Shown here: positions 43,498 through 52,680 of the stretch, in pieces
Layout: every line of letters begins with the position of its first letter
Position numbering within the stretch: the first letter of the stretch is position 1
Origin: CBDDFQ01 sp965227035
GTDB lineage: Bacteria > Pseudomonadota > Gammaproteobacteria > Burkholderiales > Burkholderiaceae_C
Assembly (NCBI GenBank): GCA_965227035.1
Contig: OZ245724.1
Location: forward strand, 3,968,001 to 4,032,000
Length of the DNA: 64,000 bases
Direction: 5' to 3'
Made by a program: the position numbers and the translations under genes
Notes under the pieces: generated by a model
The model's input: the letters and a program-made list of their open reading frames with translations, nothing else
What the model was told of the DNA's origin: nothing
The model's database searches: none

Positions 43498-45117
43498 ATG
43501 ACCTCTTCCGACAGCCCGCTTCTCGTTCCCGAACCCTCCGACAGACACGTCATCGCGCTTCTTCTTGCGCGAATCGCGAAAACTCCCAATCGGATATTGA
43601 TGTCCGATGGGTCGAGGGAAATCACCTCGGAGCAGTTGTTGGACGCTGGCAAGAAGGTTGCCCGAAGCTTCCTCGATGCGGGTCTGGCACGAGGCGACCG
43701 GATCGTGATCTTGTCCGGCAATCGTTGCGAGTTCTCGGAAGTGTGGATTGCCTGCGCGCTGGTAGGCATCGTGTTGATTCCGGTGAATACCGCGTCGAAA
43801 GGAATACAGCTCGCGTACTACTTGAATAACTCGCGCGCCAGCATGATCGTCGCCGACGCTGCGGCGATGGCCAACGTCGAGAACGCCTACGCAGCCGATG
43901 AGCACAAGCTCAAATATGTGAAGCAGATCTGGTGCCTCGACGTTCTTCCCTCGAAGATAAACGTGGGCGCAGTTTCTGTCAGCCAGTTTCCGGCGAACGA
44001 CAAGCCCATCGACGCCATCGAAAGATCTGCCGCTTCCGACATGGGCGTGGTGATGTACACCTCGGGCACTTCTGGCCCTTCAAAGGGAGTGATGTGCTCT
44101 CACGCACAACTGTATTTCTACGGCAAGGTGACCATGAATAGCCTTGGCGTGACGAGCGATGACGTGCTGTTCACCTGCATGCCGATGTTTCACATCAACG
44201 CTTTCAACACGTTCTATCAGGCGCTCATTTCGGGCGCGAAGTACCACGTCAGCAAGAAGTTTTCTGTCACGAACTTCTACGGCGACTTGATCGCGGCGAA
44301 AGCGACCGTGACCTACGTGCTGGGTGCGATGGTGCCGATGCTGTTATCGCGAAAGATCGATGCGAGCGAATCCGCGCACTCGGTGCGTATCGCGTTGGCT
44401 CCCGGTGTGCCCGCGCAGTATCACAAGGAGTTCGAATCGCGTACTCACATTCTCATCGTCGACGGATACGGATCGACAGAAACCAACTGCACCATCTCGA
44501 GCGTCATCCCCAACCTGAAGCCGGGCTGGATGGGCAAGGTGATCGATGGATTCGAGGCGAAAGTGGTCGACGAAGCAGATAACGAAGTGCCGCGAGGAAC
44601 CGCCGGTGAATTGCTGTTGCGCAACAAGGAGCCCTTCTCGTTTTCGCTCGGCTATTTCGAGATGCCGGACAAGACGATAGAAGCCTGGCGCAATCTCTGG
44701 TTTCATTCGGGCGATCGAGTGACTCAGGATGAGGACGGTTATTTCCGTTTCATCGATCGCATCAAAGACAGCATCCGTCGCAGAGGCGAAAACATTTCGT
44801 CTTTCGAAGTCGAGCAGGTGATCACCTCTTTGCCGGGAATCGAAAACGTCGCGGTGTATGCGGTGCCTTCCGAGCTGGCTGAGGACGAAGTCATGTGCAC
44901 CATCCTCATGCGTGAAGGTGACACGCTCGACCCGCTCGACGTGATCAAGTGGTGCGAAACACGCATCTCTTATTACTCCATACCTCGATTTATTCGCTTT
45001 GCGAAAGAGTTGCCGCGCACGGAAAACGGGAAGGTGCAGAAATTCAAACTGCGCGAGATGGGCGTAGTCGAAGGCACTTGGGATTTGACAAAAAGTGGCT
45101 ACAAGGTGAAGCGATGA
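43498..45117 (+). CDS. Acyl-CoA synthetase (CaiC/FadD-like AMP-forming ligase)
   Basis: This 539-residue ANL-superfamily ligase forms a CoA thioester through an acyl-AMP. The P-loop YTSGTSGPSKG is at residues 187-197, DGYGSTETN near 322, the hinge region SGDRVTQDEDGYFRFIDR near 404, and the C-terminal catalytic lysine in ENGKVQKF near 512. The pattern resembles carnitine/crotonobetaine-CoA ligases, but the acid is not defined. Its stop overlaps the thiolase-like start (ATGA). Confidence 0.9.
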   Translation: MTSSDSPLLVPEPSDRHVIALLLARIAKTPNRILMSDGSREITSEQLLDAGKKVARSFLDAGLARGDRIVILSGNRCEFSEVWIACALVGIVLIPVNTASKGIQLAYYLNNSRASMIVADAAAMANVENAYAADEHKLKYVKQIWCLDVLPSKINVGAVSVSQFPANDKPIDAIERSAASDMGVVMYTSGTSGPSKGVMCSHAQLYFYGKVTMNSLGVTSDDVLFTCMPMFHINAFNTFYQALISGAKYHVSKKFSVTNFYGDLIAAKATVTYVLGAMVPMLLSRKIDASESAHSVRIALAPGVPAQYHKEFESRTHILIVDGYGSTETNCTISSVIPNLKPGWMGKVIDGFEAKVVDEADNEVPRGTAGELLLRNKEPFSFSLGYFEMPDKTIEAWRNLWFHSGDRVTQDEDGYFRFIDRIKDSIRRRGENISSFEVEQVITSLPGIENVAVYAVPSELAEDEVMCTILMREGDTLDPLDVIKWCETRISYYSIPRFIRFAKELPRTENGKVQKFKLREMGVVEGTWDLTKSGYKVKR

Positions 45118-46244
45118 ATCGATCGCTCATCAGGGGCGCTGTCGAAGTGCCATATGTTCGCCGTACCGAACTGAGCACCGCGGACTTGCTGGCAAAGGCG
45201 TTCTTCGCATTGATGGAAGATCAGTCCATCTTGCCCGCCGACATCGACGGCTTGGGCGTTTCGTCGTTCACGGTGAAACCCGATCGGTGCGTCGATATCG
45301 CCTGGAAGCTTGGGCTCAACATTCAGTGGTCGATGGACGACAGCAACGGTGGCATGGCAACGATCAACATGCTGCAGCACGCCGTGGCGGCCATCGAGAC
45401 CGGACGTGCGAAGAACATTGTTCTTCTTGCTGGAGATTCGTTCAAGCCTGCCGACTTTGTCGACTTGATCACCAACTACAACCTGACCACCCGCAATCAC
45501 CTCAAGCCTCTCGAGATTGCATCGCCGAATTCATTCTTCGCGCTGCTCACCAAAAAGCATATGGCCAAGCACGGACTGGATCGACGCGACTACGGAAAAA
45601 TCGTGGTCGATCAACGTTCGTGGGCCGCGAAGAATCCGCGCGCTGTCTATCGATCGCCTATGACCATCGATGACTACATCTCGGCCCAGACTGTCGCCGA
45701 CCCGCTTTGCATTTACGACTGCGTGCCTGTGGTGTCAGGTGCGAACGCTATTCTGGTGAGCGATGCTTCGTCGTTGGCATCAGGGCCGAAAGGGGTTCGC
45801 GTGAAAGCACTGGCCAGCAGCTACAACTTCGATGGACACGAAGGCGACGGACTGCAAACGGGCATGCGTTCAAAGAGCGTCGAGCTATTTGCGCAGGCTG
45901 GCATCTCGCGCGATCGGATCGATGTGGCCTGCATTTACGACGACTATCCGGTCATGACTCTGGTGCAGCTCGAAGATTTGGGCATGTTCGAAGCTGCCGA
46001 CATCAAGTCGTTTATTCACGACTCCAAGCTGCCGCTGAACACATCGGGCGGGCAGCTTTCGGTGGGCCAGGCAGGCACCGCGGGCGGTATGCACGGGTTG
46101 GTCGAAGCGATCACGCAGTTGACTGGAAAAGCGGGTGCCAGGCAGTTGGCGAAGGCCGACCATGCTCTGGTTTCCGGCTACGGAATGATCGAATATCGCT
46201 ACGGTATGTGCGCCAACGCGGCGATCCTGGAGGCGGTGCGATGA
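45114..46244 (+). CDS. Thiolase-like protein without the catalytic Cys and His
   Basis: This 376-residue thiolase-fold protein of the SCP2/lipid-transfer type carries serine (S77 in DDSNGG) where thiolases have the nucleophilic Cys, and SVGQAG replaces the usual GHP motif histidine. The C-terminal Cys-Gly loop reads SGYGMIEYRYGM. Proteins with this pattern paired with a DUF35 partner include retro-aldolases (Ltp2/ChsH2 type) and acyltransferases. Start and stop overlap the neighbouring CoA ligase and DUF35 genes, so the three are tightly coupled. True thiolysis is unlikely. Confidence 0.85.
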   Translation: MNRSLIRGAVEVPYVRRTELSTADLLAKAFFALMEDQSILPADIDGLGVSSFTVKPDRCVDIAWKLGLNIQWSMDDSNGGMATINMLQHAVAAIETGRAKNIVLLAGDSFKPADFVDLITNYNLTTRNHLKPLEIASPNSFFALLTKKHMAKHGLDRRDYGKIVVDQRSWAAKNPRAVYRSPMTIDDYISAQTVADPLCIYDCVPVVSGANAILVSDASSLASGPKGVRVKALASSYNFDGHEGDGLQTGMRSKSVELFAQAGISRDRIDVACIYDDYPVMTLVQLEDLGMFEAADIKSFIHDSKLPLNTSGGQLSVGQAGTAGGMHGLVEAITQLTGKAGARQLAKADHALVSGYGMIEYRYGMCANAAILEAVR

Positions 46245-46531
46245 GCTTCGAAGTACAGCGATGCACGGTTTGCGGAACGGTCAACTTTCCGGCGAAATAT
46301 GTGTGCGCGAAATGCCACGCGATTACTTTCGAAAAGTCATCGCTAGACGAGGCGAGCGTGTCGTGCTTCACCAAGGTCGAGAAGCGAGCGGCGGGCTTCC
46401 CTTATGCCTGGATGGTGGAGTTGCAGGTGCCCGGTGCGCACATTCTTGCAGTGTCCGATTTCGAACCTCGTGTCGGCGAGACGCTGAAGTTCGAAGAACC
46501 TTCGCCTGGGCTGTTGGTGGTCAGGCGCTAG
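46241..46531 (+). CDS. DUF35 (OB-fold zinc-ribbon) protein
   Basis: This 96-residue protein starts with an ATG overlapping the thiolase-like stop. A rubredoxin-like zinc ribbon has C8, C11, C22 and C25, followed by an OB fold (SVSCFTKVEKRA, then LAVSDFE). DUF35 proteins bind acyl-CoA and form complexes with thiolase-like enzymes. Its pairing with the Cys-lacking thiolase-like protein is the main reason to think of an aldolase or acyl-transfer complex. The reading frame is hidden inside a longer unrelated frame. Confidence 0.87.
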   Translation: MSFEVQRCTVCGTVNFPAKYVCAKCHAITFEKSSLDEASVSCFTKVEKRAAGFPYAWMVELQVPGAHILAVSDFEPRVGETLKFEEPSPGLLVVRR

Positions 46532-46549
46532 GCAATCGGGCGCGAGCAG

Positions 46550-47278
46550 TCAAGCGCGCGGAATCATTCGGCGTTCTATCACGTTGCCTGAAATGGTGAT
46601 CGATCCGTCCGATATCAGATGCATCAGCGTAGGCACAACTTCTTCGGGGCTCGAAACGCCCAAGGAACGTTCGTACATCGCAAGCTCTTCTGCGCTTGCG
46701 GATTCGAGAAACACGGGAGTCGCGACCAGTCCGGGAGATAGCGCGTTGATGCGCACACCGAACGAACGCAACTCGTGCGCGGCTGTTTTCACCAAGCCAA
46801 CAATGCCTGCCTTCGTCGATGCGTAGGCCGCCGCACCCGGCCAGCCTGCGCTTGCAAGTCCCGAGGTGAACGCGACGATCGATCCGGACTTCTGCGCCTT
46901 CATGATCGGGAACAGCTCTCGCAGAAAATAAAACACGCCCGAGAGATTCACATCGAGATGGCGCTGCCATGCGTCGTCGCTCATCTCGTCGATCGGGATT
47001 CGTTTCTGGATGGCGCTGGTGAGGATCGCGGCATCGATTCGGCCGGTGGATTTCATGATCGATGCAACCACATCTTTGACGGCCGATGAGTCGGCAATGT
47101 CTACCGTGTGGCAGACGCATGAAGTGCCGCTCAGCGTGGCAAGTCCCTTGGCGTCGATGTCGACTGCGAAAACGTTGGCGCCGGCCTCAAGGCAGCCGAG
47201 CGCTGTCGACCGGCCAATGCCGGAGGCGGCGCCCACGACAACTACCGTGCGACCCTTGAAATCGTATTGAACATTCAT
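46550..47278 (-). CDS. SDR-family oxidoreductase
   Basis: This 242-residue classical SDR has VGAASGIG at residues 15-22, an ILTSA variant of the NNAG loop near 85, the catalytic serine in FTSGLAS, and YASTK at about 152. The active site is intact. It lies last in a minus-strand unit after the binding protein and the flavin monooxygenase and is convergent with the DUF35 gene. It probably acts on a dihydrodiol or alcohol in the same aromatic pathway. Confidence 0.88.
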   Translation of the reverse strand: MNVQYDFKGRTVVVVGAASGIGRSTALGCLEAGANVFAVDIDAKGLATLSGTSCVCHTVDIADSSAVKDVVASIMKSTGRIDAAILTSAIQKRIPIDEMSDDAWQRHLDVNLSGVFYFLRELFPIMKAQKSGSIVAFTSGLASAGWPGAAAYASTKAGIVGLVKTAAHELRSFGVRINALSPGLVATPVFLESASAEELAMYERSLGVSSPEEVVPTLMHLISDGSITISGNVIERRMIPRA

Positions 47279-47304
47279 TGATTTTTCTCTGAAGCCAGAC
47301 GCAA

Positions 47305-48903
47305 TTATTCGACAGGCGCGTCCATGCCGGTAATCTGTTTATATAGTTTTGCAGCTTGATCCGGCGACTTGTCGAGTGGCACGACGTAGGCGATATGTTC
47401 ATCCGGTCGAACCAGCACCAGCGTATTCGTAGGGCAGCCCAATCGCTTGAACAGCGCATCGCCCGGGTCGAGCAGACTGCGATCGCGCAGACCGGAGTCA
47501 TGCGGTGCGTCGTATCGCGACACAACGAAGTGCTTGAGGGCTGGCGAATCGTTAACTGGAACGACAGGGCGTCTGCGAACATCGCTGAAATAAAGCGCGG
47601 TGAAGTGTCCCGAGCAAACGTCGTGAATGCGGCGCTCGTCGCCCTGCGGTGCGTGAACCAGATAGTCGGGAAGGCGATCGCCTGCGGTAATCGCCGGACG
47701 GGTGCTTCGCGTCACCATCGACCATTCATTGGTGCCGTTCACATCGAGCTTCACGCCGAGCATGGTGCGTGTATATGCGTTTGACCAGTTGTTGTCCGAT
47801 AGCGCGGTTGAGGCTGCAGTGCTTCGCATCGACATCGACAGACGCGCGGCTTCCGCCATCTCGCCTGAGCCGTGAATCGCAAGTGGGCGTTGCTCGCTTT
47901 CGTAGCCGTCAAGGACTTGCTCGGTTGCCCAGCCGCGCAGAAACCAGGCCATGCGCCACGGAAGATTCGATGCGTCAAGAGCGCCGGTGTTCAAACCGAG
48001 CGCCCACATGGGTGTGATCAAATGCGCGGCGTCGCCCATGAGGAACACACGCGAACGTCGCCATTCGGTGGCAACACGGTGATGCACGCGATAGGTCACG
48101 CGATTGACCACCTGCACGTTCGAGACTTGTCCGATGAATGACAGCGACTTGTCGCGCAGTTCTTCTTCCGACGGATCGTCTGCGCCCTCGGCCATCGGAT
48201 AGAGGAAACGCCAGCAATGCGGATGCCGAACGAGAACCATCCATTCAACAGGGTCGGCAAAGTAGGCGAGGTACGGGTAGTCGCGCGGGTTCTCCAGGTC
48301 GAGATCGACTTTCAAATCGACCAACGCGTACTTCACCGGAAGCGACGTGCCCTCGACTGCGATGCCCATCTGTTCGCGTACCGTGCTTCGCCCGCCGTCG
48401 CACGCCAGAAGCATGGTGGCGCGCTCTTCGGCGATACCGTCTTTGCTCTGCACTTTGACGGTTACCGAATCGCCGTGATCTTCATAGCTCAGAAGCTTGT
48501 GCCCCATCTTGAGCGTGATCAACGGATTGGCGTTCAATGCCGCACCCAGAATCGGCTCCAGATCCTGCTGGGGAAGATTGATCACGAACGGGTATCGGGT
48601 CTCCGCGGACAAGGCATCGAGCAGCACGGGGAAGGTGGACTTCTGCGTGCGTTTGTCGATCTCGCCGATCTCGTCTACACGAAGCGCTTTTGCAAGCACT
48701 GCATCGGCGACGCCGTAGCGACGAAAGATTTCTAGCGTGCGCGAGAGGAGGGTGCCAGCCTTGGTGTCCGACGAAAGTGTAGTGTCGTCTTCATATACAA
48801 CGCACGGAATACCGTAATAGGCGAGGCCCAGCGCGGTGGTCAGGCCGATCGGTCCTGCGCCGACGATAGCGACGGGCAGAACCGAGGATTTCTCAGAGGG
48901 CAT
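47305..48903 (-). CDS. FAD-dependent aromatic monooxygenase (PheA/TfdB/MhpA-like)
   Basis: This 532-residue class A flavoprotein monooxygenase has the ADP-binding GAGPIG at residues 15-20, the DG motif in ACDGGRSTVR near 168, GDAAH at 290-294 and a C-terminal thioredoxin-like domain after about 400. The usual PPxGGQGMN after GDAAH reads ITPMWALGLN, a divergence in the FAD/substrate loop. Such enzymes hydroxylate phenols or aromatic acids using NAD(P)H and oxygen. It follows the binding protein by 15 bases, so the imported compound is its likely substrate. Confidence 0.88.
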   Translation of the reverse strand: MPSEKSSVLPVAIVGAGPIGLTTALGLAYYGIPCVVYEDDTTLSSDTKAGTLLSRTLEIFRRYGVADAVLAKALRVDEIGEIDKRTQKSTFPVLLDALSAETRYPFVINLPQQDLEPILGAALNANPLITLKMGHKLLSYEDHGDSVTVKVQSKDGIAEERATMLLACDGGRSTVREQMGIAVEGTSLPVKYALVDLKVDLDLENPRDYPYLAYFADPVEWMVLVRHPHCWRFLYPMAEGADDPSEEELRDKSLSFIGQVSNVQVVNRVTYRVHHRVATEWRRSRVFLMGDAAHLITPMWALGLNTGALDASNLPWRMAWFLRGWATEQVLDGYESEQRPLAIHGSGEMAEAARLSMSMRSTAASTALSDNNWSNAYTRTMLGVKLDVNGTNEWSMVTRSTRPAITAGDRLPDYLVHAPQGDERRIHDVCSGHFTALYFSDVRRRPVVPVNDSPALKHFVVSRYDAPHDSGLRDRSLLDPGDALFKRLGCPTNTLVLVRPDEHIAYVVPLDKSPDQAAKLYKQITGMDAPVE

Positions 48904-48918
48904 GAAAGTGCTGCGAGT

Positions 48919-49935
48919 TCAGGGCTTGATGGGCGGTGAGGGCAAGTATCCGTCGACCATGATCTGTTCGGCAACCAGCTTGGTGCCGGGCACATCGACG
49001 TTGTCGTTGATGAACTGAACCGTGCGTTTCATCTTGTCCATCGACATCGTGCCGAATCCGTTGGCGGTCACTTCCGGCGTGATCGCGATACGGCGCATGA
49101 TTTTCAATTCGTCCGCAATGATTCCAGGATCGAGAGCCTTCAAATACTGGGTCTGGATGCGTGCTGCTTCTTCGGGATTGGCCATCGCATCCTTCCATCC
49201 TCGGAAGGCGGCGCGAATGAATCCCCGCACCACTTCGGGATTCGCCTTGAGGAAATCTTCCTTGACGCCGATGCTATTGGCGTAGATGTCGAGGCCGTAA
49301 TCGCTGAGCAGCAGGCACTTGGCCTGTGCATCTCCGGCGGCACGACGAATCGAAGGCTCACCCATGATGAATTGATCGATAGCCGGCACTTTGCGTGACA
49401 CCAACATGGGGACACGCGCCGCACCATCGATGTTCGTGATCTTCAACGTAGAGCCATCCAGCCCGTTCATCTTCATGAAAGCCGCAAAAATTCTTGGCAT
49501 GAAAGATGCACTGCTAGAACCGATCTCCAACCCAACCATGTCTTTAGGCGACGAGACGTTGGCACCCGGGTTCAGGCTGAAGACGCAGTACGGTGCTTTT
49601 TGATAGGTGCTCGCAACGATTCGGATCGCGCTGCCCGCACTGCCTGCTGCGACCAGGCTGGGAATGTCGATGAAGCCGATGTCGGCGAGGCCGGAATCGA
49701 CATAGCGGATTGCGTCGGCAGTGCCTTTGGTCGGCAGGATGGTGACGTTGAGTTTCTCTTCCTTGAAGTAACCCTTCGAGAGCGCGACATACCAGGGGGC
49801 GTGTCGCCCGAGAGGAATGAAATCAAGTGCGAACTTGATGTCTCTCTCTTGAGCGAAAGCAGGTTGACTTGTCAGCGCACTGGTCGCTAACAAAACTGCG
49901 GTGAACGTCGAGATGGCGGCTCTGAAAAGTTTCAT
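48919..49935 (-). CDS. NMT1/THI5-type ABC transporter substrate-binding protein
   Basis: This 338-residue periplasmic protein has a signal peptide ending at PAFAQ near residue 29. The mature start IKFALDFIPLGRHAPWYVALSKGYF is the hallmark of the NMT1/SsuA-like family, here with HAPWYVA in the ligand region. The matching ATPase and permease genes are divergent at 50097 and 50882, so one importer is split across a bidirectional promoter. The downstream monooxygenase suggests an aromatic or N-heterocyclic ligand. Confidence 0.9.
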   Translation of the reverse strand: MKLFRAAISTFTAVLLATSALTSQPAFAQERDIKFALDFIPLGRHAPWYVALSKGYFKEEKLNVTILPTKGTADAIRYVDSGLADIGFIDIPSLVAAGSAGSAIRIVASTYQKAPYCVFSLNPGANVSSPKDMVGLEIGSSSASFMPRIFAAFMKMNGLDGSTLKITNIDGAARVPMLVSRKVPAIDQFIMGEPSIRRAAGDAQAKCLLLSDYGLDIYANSIGVKEDFLKANPEVVRGFIRAAFRGWKDAMANPEEAARIQTQYLKALDPGIIADELKIMRRIAITPEVTANGFGTMSMDKMKRTVQFINDNVDVPGTKLVAEQIMVDGYLPSPPIKP

Positions 49936-49964
49936 GGTGGGTTCCTATCGCTTTAACATGTCTG

Positions 49965-49980
49965 CTAATATATCACTGAG
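49965..49980. promoter_or_regulatory. Copy 1 of a shared 16-base motif (candidate GntR operator)
   Basis: CTAATATATCACTGAG matches the reverse complement of the site at 53350-53365 (CTGATATATCTCTGAA) at 13 of 16 positions. It lies 30 bases before the binding-protein start, in the divergent promoter region of the ABC importer. Confidence 0.6.
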
Positions 49981-50096
49981 TTTTTACAAAGCAACAAAAA
50001 ACTGCCGCAGTAAAAACGTCGATTACGCCATCGATAGCAGTAGCGATAACTGCGCCGATGACAGCAGCGACGACACAGTGATTAAGGGAGCGGTCG

Positions 50097-50882
50097 ATGT
50101 CTTATGGGGAAGTGCGCAACGTGCGCAAAGTCTTTATGTCGAAGGCGACTAAAGACTCGGGAGGAATGGTCGCTCTCGAAGATGCGAGCTTCGATTTCGA
50201 GCGCGGCGACATCGTCGCGCTGCTCGGCCCGAGCGGCTGCGGCAAGACCACATTGCTTCGTATGGTCGCAGGTCTCATCGACAAGACATCGGGCTCCATC
50301 CGAATAGGCGATGTCGATGTGGACGGGCCGTACAGCGACTACGGATTCGTGTTCCAGGCACCAAGTTTGATGCCCTGGAGAACGGTTCTCGACAACGTGC
50401 TATTTCCGATGGACGTTTTGCATCGCAACGATAAGGCGGCTCGCGATCGCGCGAAAGAATTGCTGGGTATGGTGGGCTTGGCAGACTTCCATCAATCGCG
50501 CCCGCATCAGCTATCGGGCGGCATGCAGCAGCGTGTCGCCTTGTGCCGCGCGTTGATTCATTCCCCGAAACTTCTTCTGATGGACGAGCCATTCGGCGCG
50601 CTCGACGAACTCACACGCCTGGAAATGAACGATCTTTTGTTGAAGGTGCGCGATGAGACTGGCGCAAGCGTTCTGTTCGTGACGCACTCGATTGCAGAAG
50701 CCGTGTATCTCGGGGATAAGGTGCTCGTGTTCAGCAAGCGCCCGGCGAAGATCGCTCTGGAAATCGACGTGAAGTTTCCGGTGAAGCGGAATCAGGCGAT
50801 CAAGTTCAGTCCGGAGTTCACCTCTGCAGAACGCAAAGCCAGCGAAGCGCTAGGCATCGTGCCAGCGATGGAGGCGGCGTGA
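50097..50882 (+). CDS. ABC transporter ATP-binding protein (SsuB/TauB-like)
   Basis: This 261-residue ATPase starts after AAGGGAG. Walker A GPSGCGKTT is at residues 44-52, the signature LSGGMQQRV near 140, and Walker B LLLMDEPFGALD near 160. The size and motifs fit the NitT/TauT class. It overlaps the permease start (TGATG), and the cognate binding protein is the divergent gene at 48919. Confidence 0.94.
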   Translation: MSYGEVRNVRKVFMSKATKDSGGMVALEDASFDFERGDIVALLGPSGCGKTTLLRMVAGLIDKTSGSIRIGDVDVDGPYSDYGFVFQAPSLMPWRTVLDNVLFPMDVLHRNDKAARDRAKELLGMVGLADFHQSRPHQLSGGMQQRVALCRALIHSPKLLLMDEPFGALDELTRLEMNDLLLKVRDETGASVLFVTHSIAEAVYLGDKVLVFSKRPAKIALEIDVKFPVKRNQAIKFSPEFTSAERKASEALGIVPAMEAA

Positions 50883-51652
50883 TGAATCGAGATTTCTTCG
50901 GACGGATCATGTGGCCCGCAGCGGGGCTGGTTCTTGTACTTGCCGTGTGGCAGTTGATATGCATGCTGTGGAAAATTCCGCAGGCAGTGCTGCCAACTCC
51001 TGCAAACGTCCTGGCGGCCCTGGTGAAGTTCTGGCCTGCCTTGCTGGAAGAAGGTTGGGTCACCATGAAGGCGACCATGTACGGCTTCTTTCTGGCGTTG
51101 CTGCTCGGCATACCGATTGCAGTGGCAGTGTCGAGCTTTCGGTGGATCCACCTGATGTTCTACCCGCTGCTCGTGGCGCTTCAAGCTGTGCCCAAGGTTG
51201 CACTCGCACCGATTCTTCTGGTGTGGCTGGGCACTGGCATGGAATCCAAGCTCGCAATTGCCTGGCTGGTCGCCTTCTTTCCCATCGTCGTCGACACTGC
51301 CGCCGGCCTTCAGTCGACGCCGCGCGATCTGATGGAGTTGTCTCGAAGCCTGAAGTCGTCACGTTGGCAGACCTTCTACATGGTGCAGTTTCCTGCGGCG
51401 CTTCCGTTCGTAATCACCGGAGCGAAAGTAGCGGTTACCTTGGCTGTCATCGGTGCCGTCATCGGCGAGTTCGTGGGGTCAAGCGACGGCCTTGGATTCC
51501 TGTTGCTGAGCGCCACTTCGCAGATCAACACATCGCTCGCATTCGCCGCGCTGTTCGCGTTGTCGGTGCTCGGCATGCTTGCATACCTGCTGGTGGTGAT
51601 CGTCGAGAAATTGCTGTCTCCGTGGCTGCCGCCAACGCCGGCTACACACTGA
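50882..51652 (+). CDS. ABC transporter permease (SsuC/TauC-like)
   Basis: This 256-residue membrane protein has about six helices and an EAA-like loop, LMELSRSLKSSRWQTF, near residue 150. The chosen ATG at 50882 overlaps the ATPase stop; a GTG one codon upstream is possible. It forms the channel of the importer with the ATPase before it. The next gene, a Bug receptor, starts 7 bases later, so both uptake systems are in one transcript. Confidence 0.92.
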   Translation: MNRDFFGRIMWPAAGLVLVLAVWQLICMLWKIPQAVLPTPANVLAALVKFWPALLEEGWVTMKATMYGFFLALLLGIPIAVAVSSFRWIHLMFYPLLVALQAVPKVALAPILLVWLGTGMESKLAIAWLVAFFPIVVDTAAGLQSTPRDLMELSRSLKSSRWQTFYMVQFPAALPFVITGAKVAVTLAVIGAVIGEFVGSSDGLGFLLLSATSQINTSLAFAALFALSVLGMLAYLLVVIVEKLLSPWLPPTPATH

Positions 51653-51659
51653 AATACAA

Positions 51660-52661
51660 ATGGAGTCATTCATGCGTCGAGTCTCATCTTTTTTCTCACT
51701 TGTCCTGATTGCAATCGGCATCGGCTCGGGTGCGACTGCACAGGCCCAATCTACTGCGCCGACGTTCCCCACGAAGCCGATTCGATTCGTGGTTGGCTAT
51801 CCGCCGGGCGGCACCGCAGACTTGCTCGCGCGTGAAATTGGACTTGGACTCACGCAAAAGTTCGGTCAACCGGTCGTCATCGACAACAAGCCTGGTGCCA
51901 ATGGAAATCTGGCCGCAGACATCGTCGCCAAAAGCGCGCCCGACGGCTACACGCTGTTGATGTCCGCGCCGGGGCCGCTCGCAGTGAACGAGAGCCTGTT
52001 CAAGTCGCAGCCGTTCGATGCGCACACGGCGTTCGCGCCGGTGTCGCTTGCGGGCGTTGCGCCTCTTGTTCTGGTGGTCAATCAGAGTCTCCCGGTGAAG
52101 ACGCTGCCGGAACTCATCGCGTACATCAAAGCCAATCCCGATAAGTCCACCTACTCGTCGCAAGGCAACGCGTCTTCAGGGCATCTGGCCATGGAGCTGT
52201 TGAAGTCGCGCACAGGCATTCCTGCCACGCATGTTCCGTTCAACGGAAGCGCGCCTGCGTTGAACGCAGTGCTCGCGGGTCATGTGCTGATGATGTTCGA
52301 CAACGCCGCGAGCAGCCTGCCGCATGTGAAGAGCGGCGCTTTGCGTGCGATTGCGGTCGCGGAGGCCGACCGCATCGTGGGCGACCCGAGCATTCCGACG
52401 GTCGCAGAGCAGGGCGTTCCCGGGTTCGTCGCCACGCCGTGGTTCGGAGTCGCAACGGTTGCAGGCACTCCGCCTGCGGTGGTGAACGCATTGAGCGCTG
52501 CCATTAGAGATACCTTGAATGCGCCCGCAACGAAAAAGAAATTTCTGGACGGCGGCGTAGAAGTTCGCCCCAATACTCCGCAGCAGTTCGATGCTTACAT
52601 CAAGGCAGAAAACCTGAAGTGGAAAGAAGTGGTCAAGACTTCGGGTGCTCGCCTCGACTGA
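51660..52661 (+). CDS. Tripartite tricarboxylate transporter (Bug-family) receptor
   Basis: This 333-residue protein has a signal peptide ending near ATAQAQ at residue 28 (a start at 51672 is an alternative). The motifs are FVVGYPPGGTAD, VIDNKPGANG and APDGYTLL, with GANG varying from GAGG. It is co-transcribed with an ABC ATPase and permease, which is unusual since Bug proteins normally serve TctAB permeases. It is convergent with the GntR gene. Confidence 0.92.
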   Translation: MESFMRRVSSFFSLVLIAIGIGSGATAQAQSTAPTFPTKPIRFVVGYPPGGTADLLAREIGLGLTQKFGQPVVIDNKPGANGNLAADIVAKSAPDGYTLLMSAPGPLAVNESLFKSQPFDAHTAFAPVSLAGVAPLVLVVNQSLPVKTLPELIAYIKANPDKSTYSSQGNASSGHLAMELLKSRTGIPATHVPFNGSAPALNAVLAGHVLMMFDNAASSLPHVKSGALRAIAVAEADRIVGDPSIPTVAEQGVPGFVATPWFGVATVAGTPPAVVNALSAAIRDTLNAPATKKKFLDGGVEVRPNTPQQFDAYIKAENLKWKEVVKTSGARLD

Positions 52662-52680
52662 TGAAAAGACGAGGAGAAGA

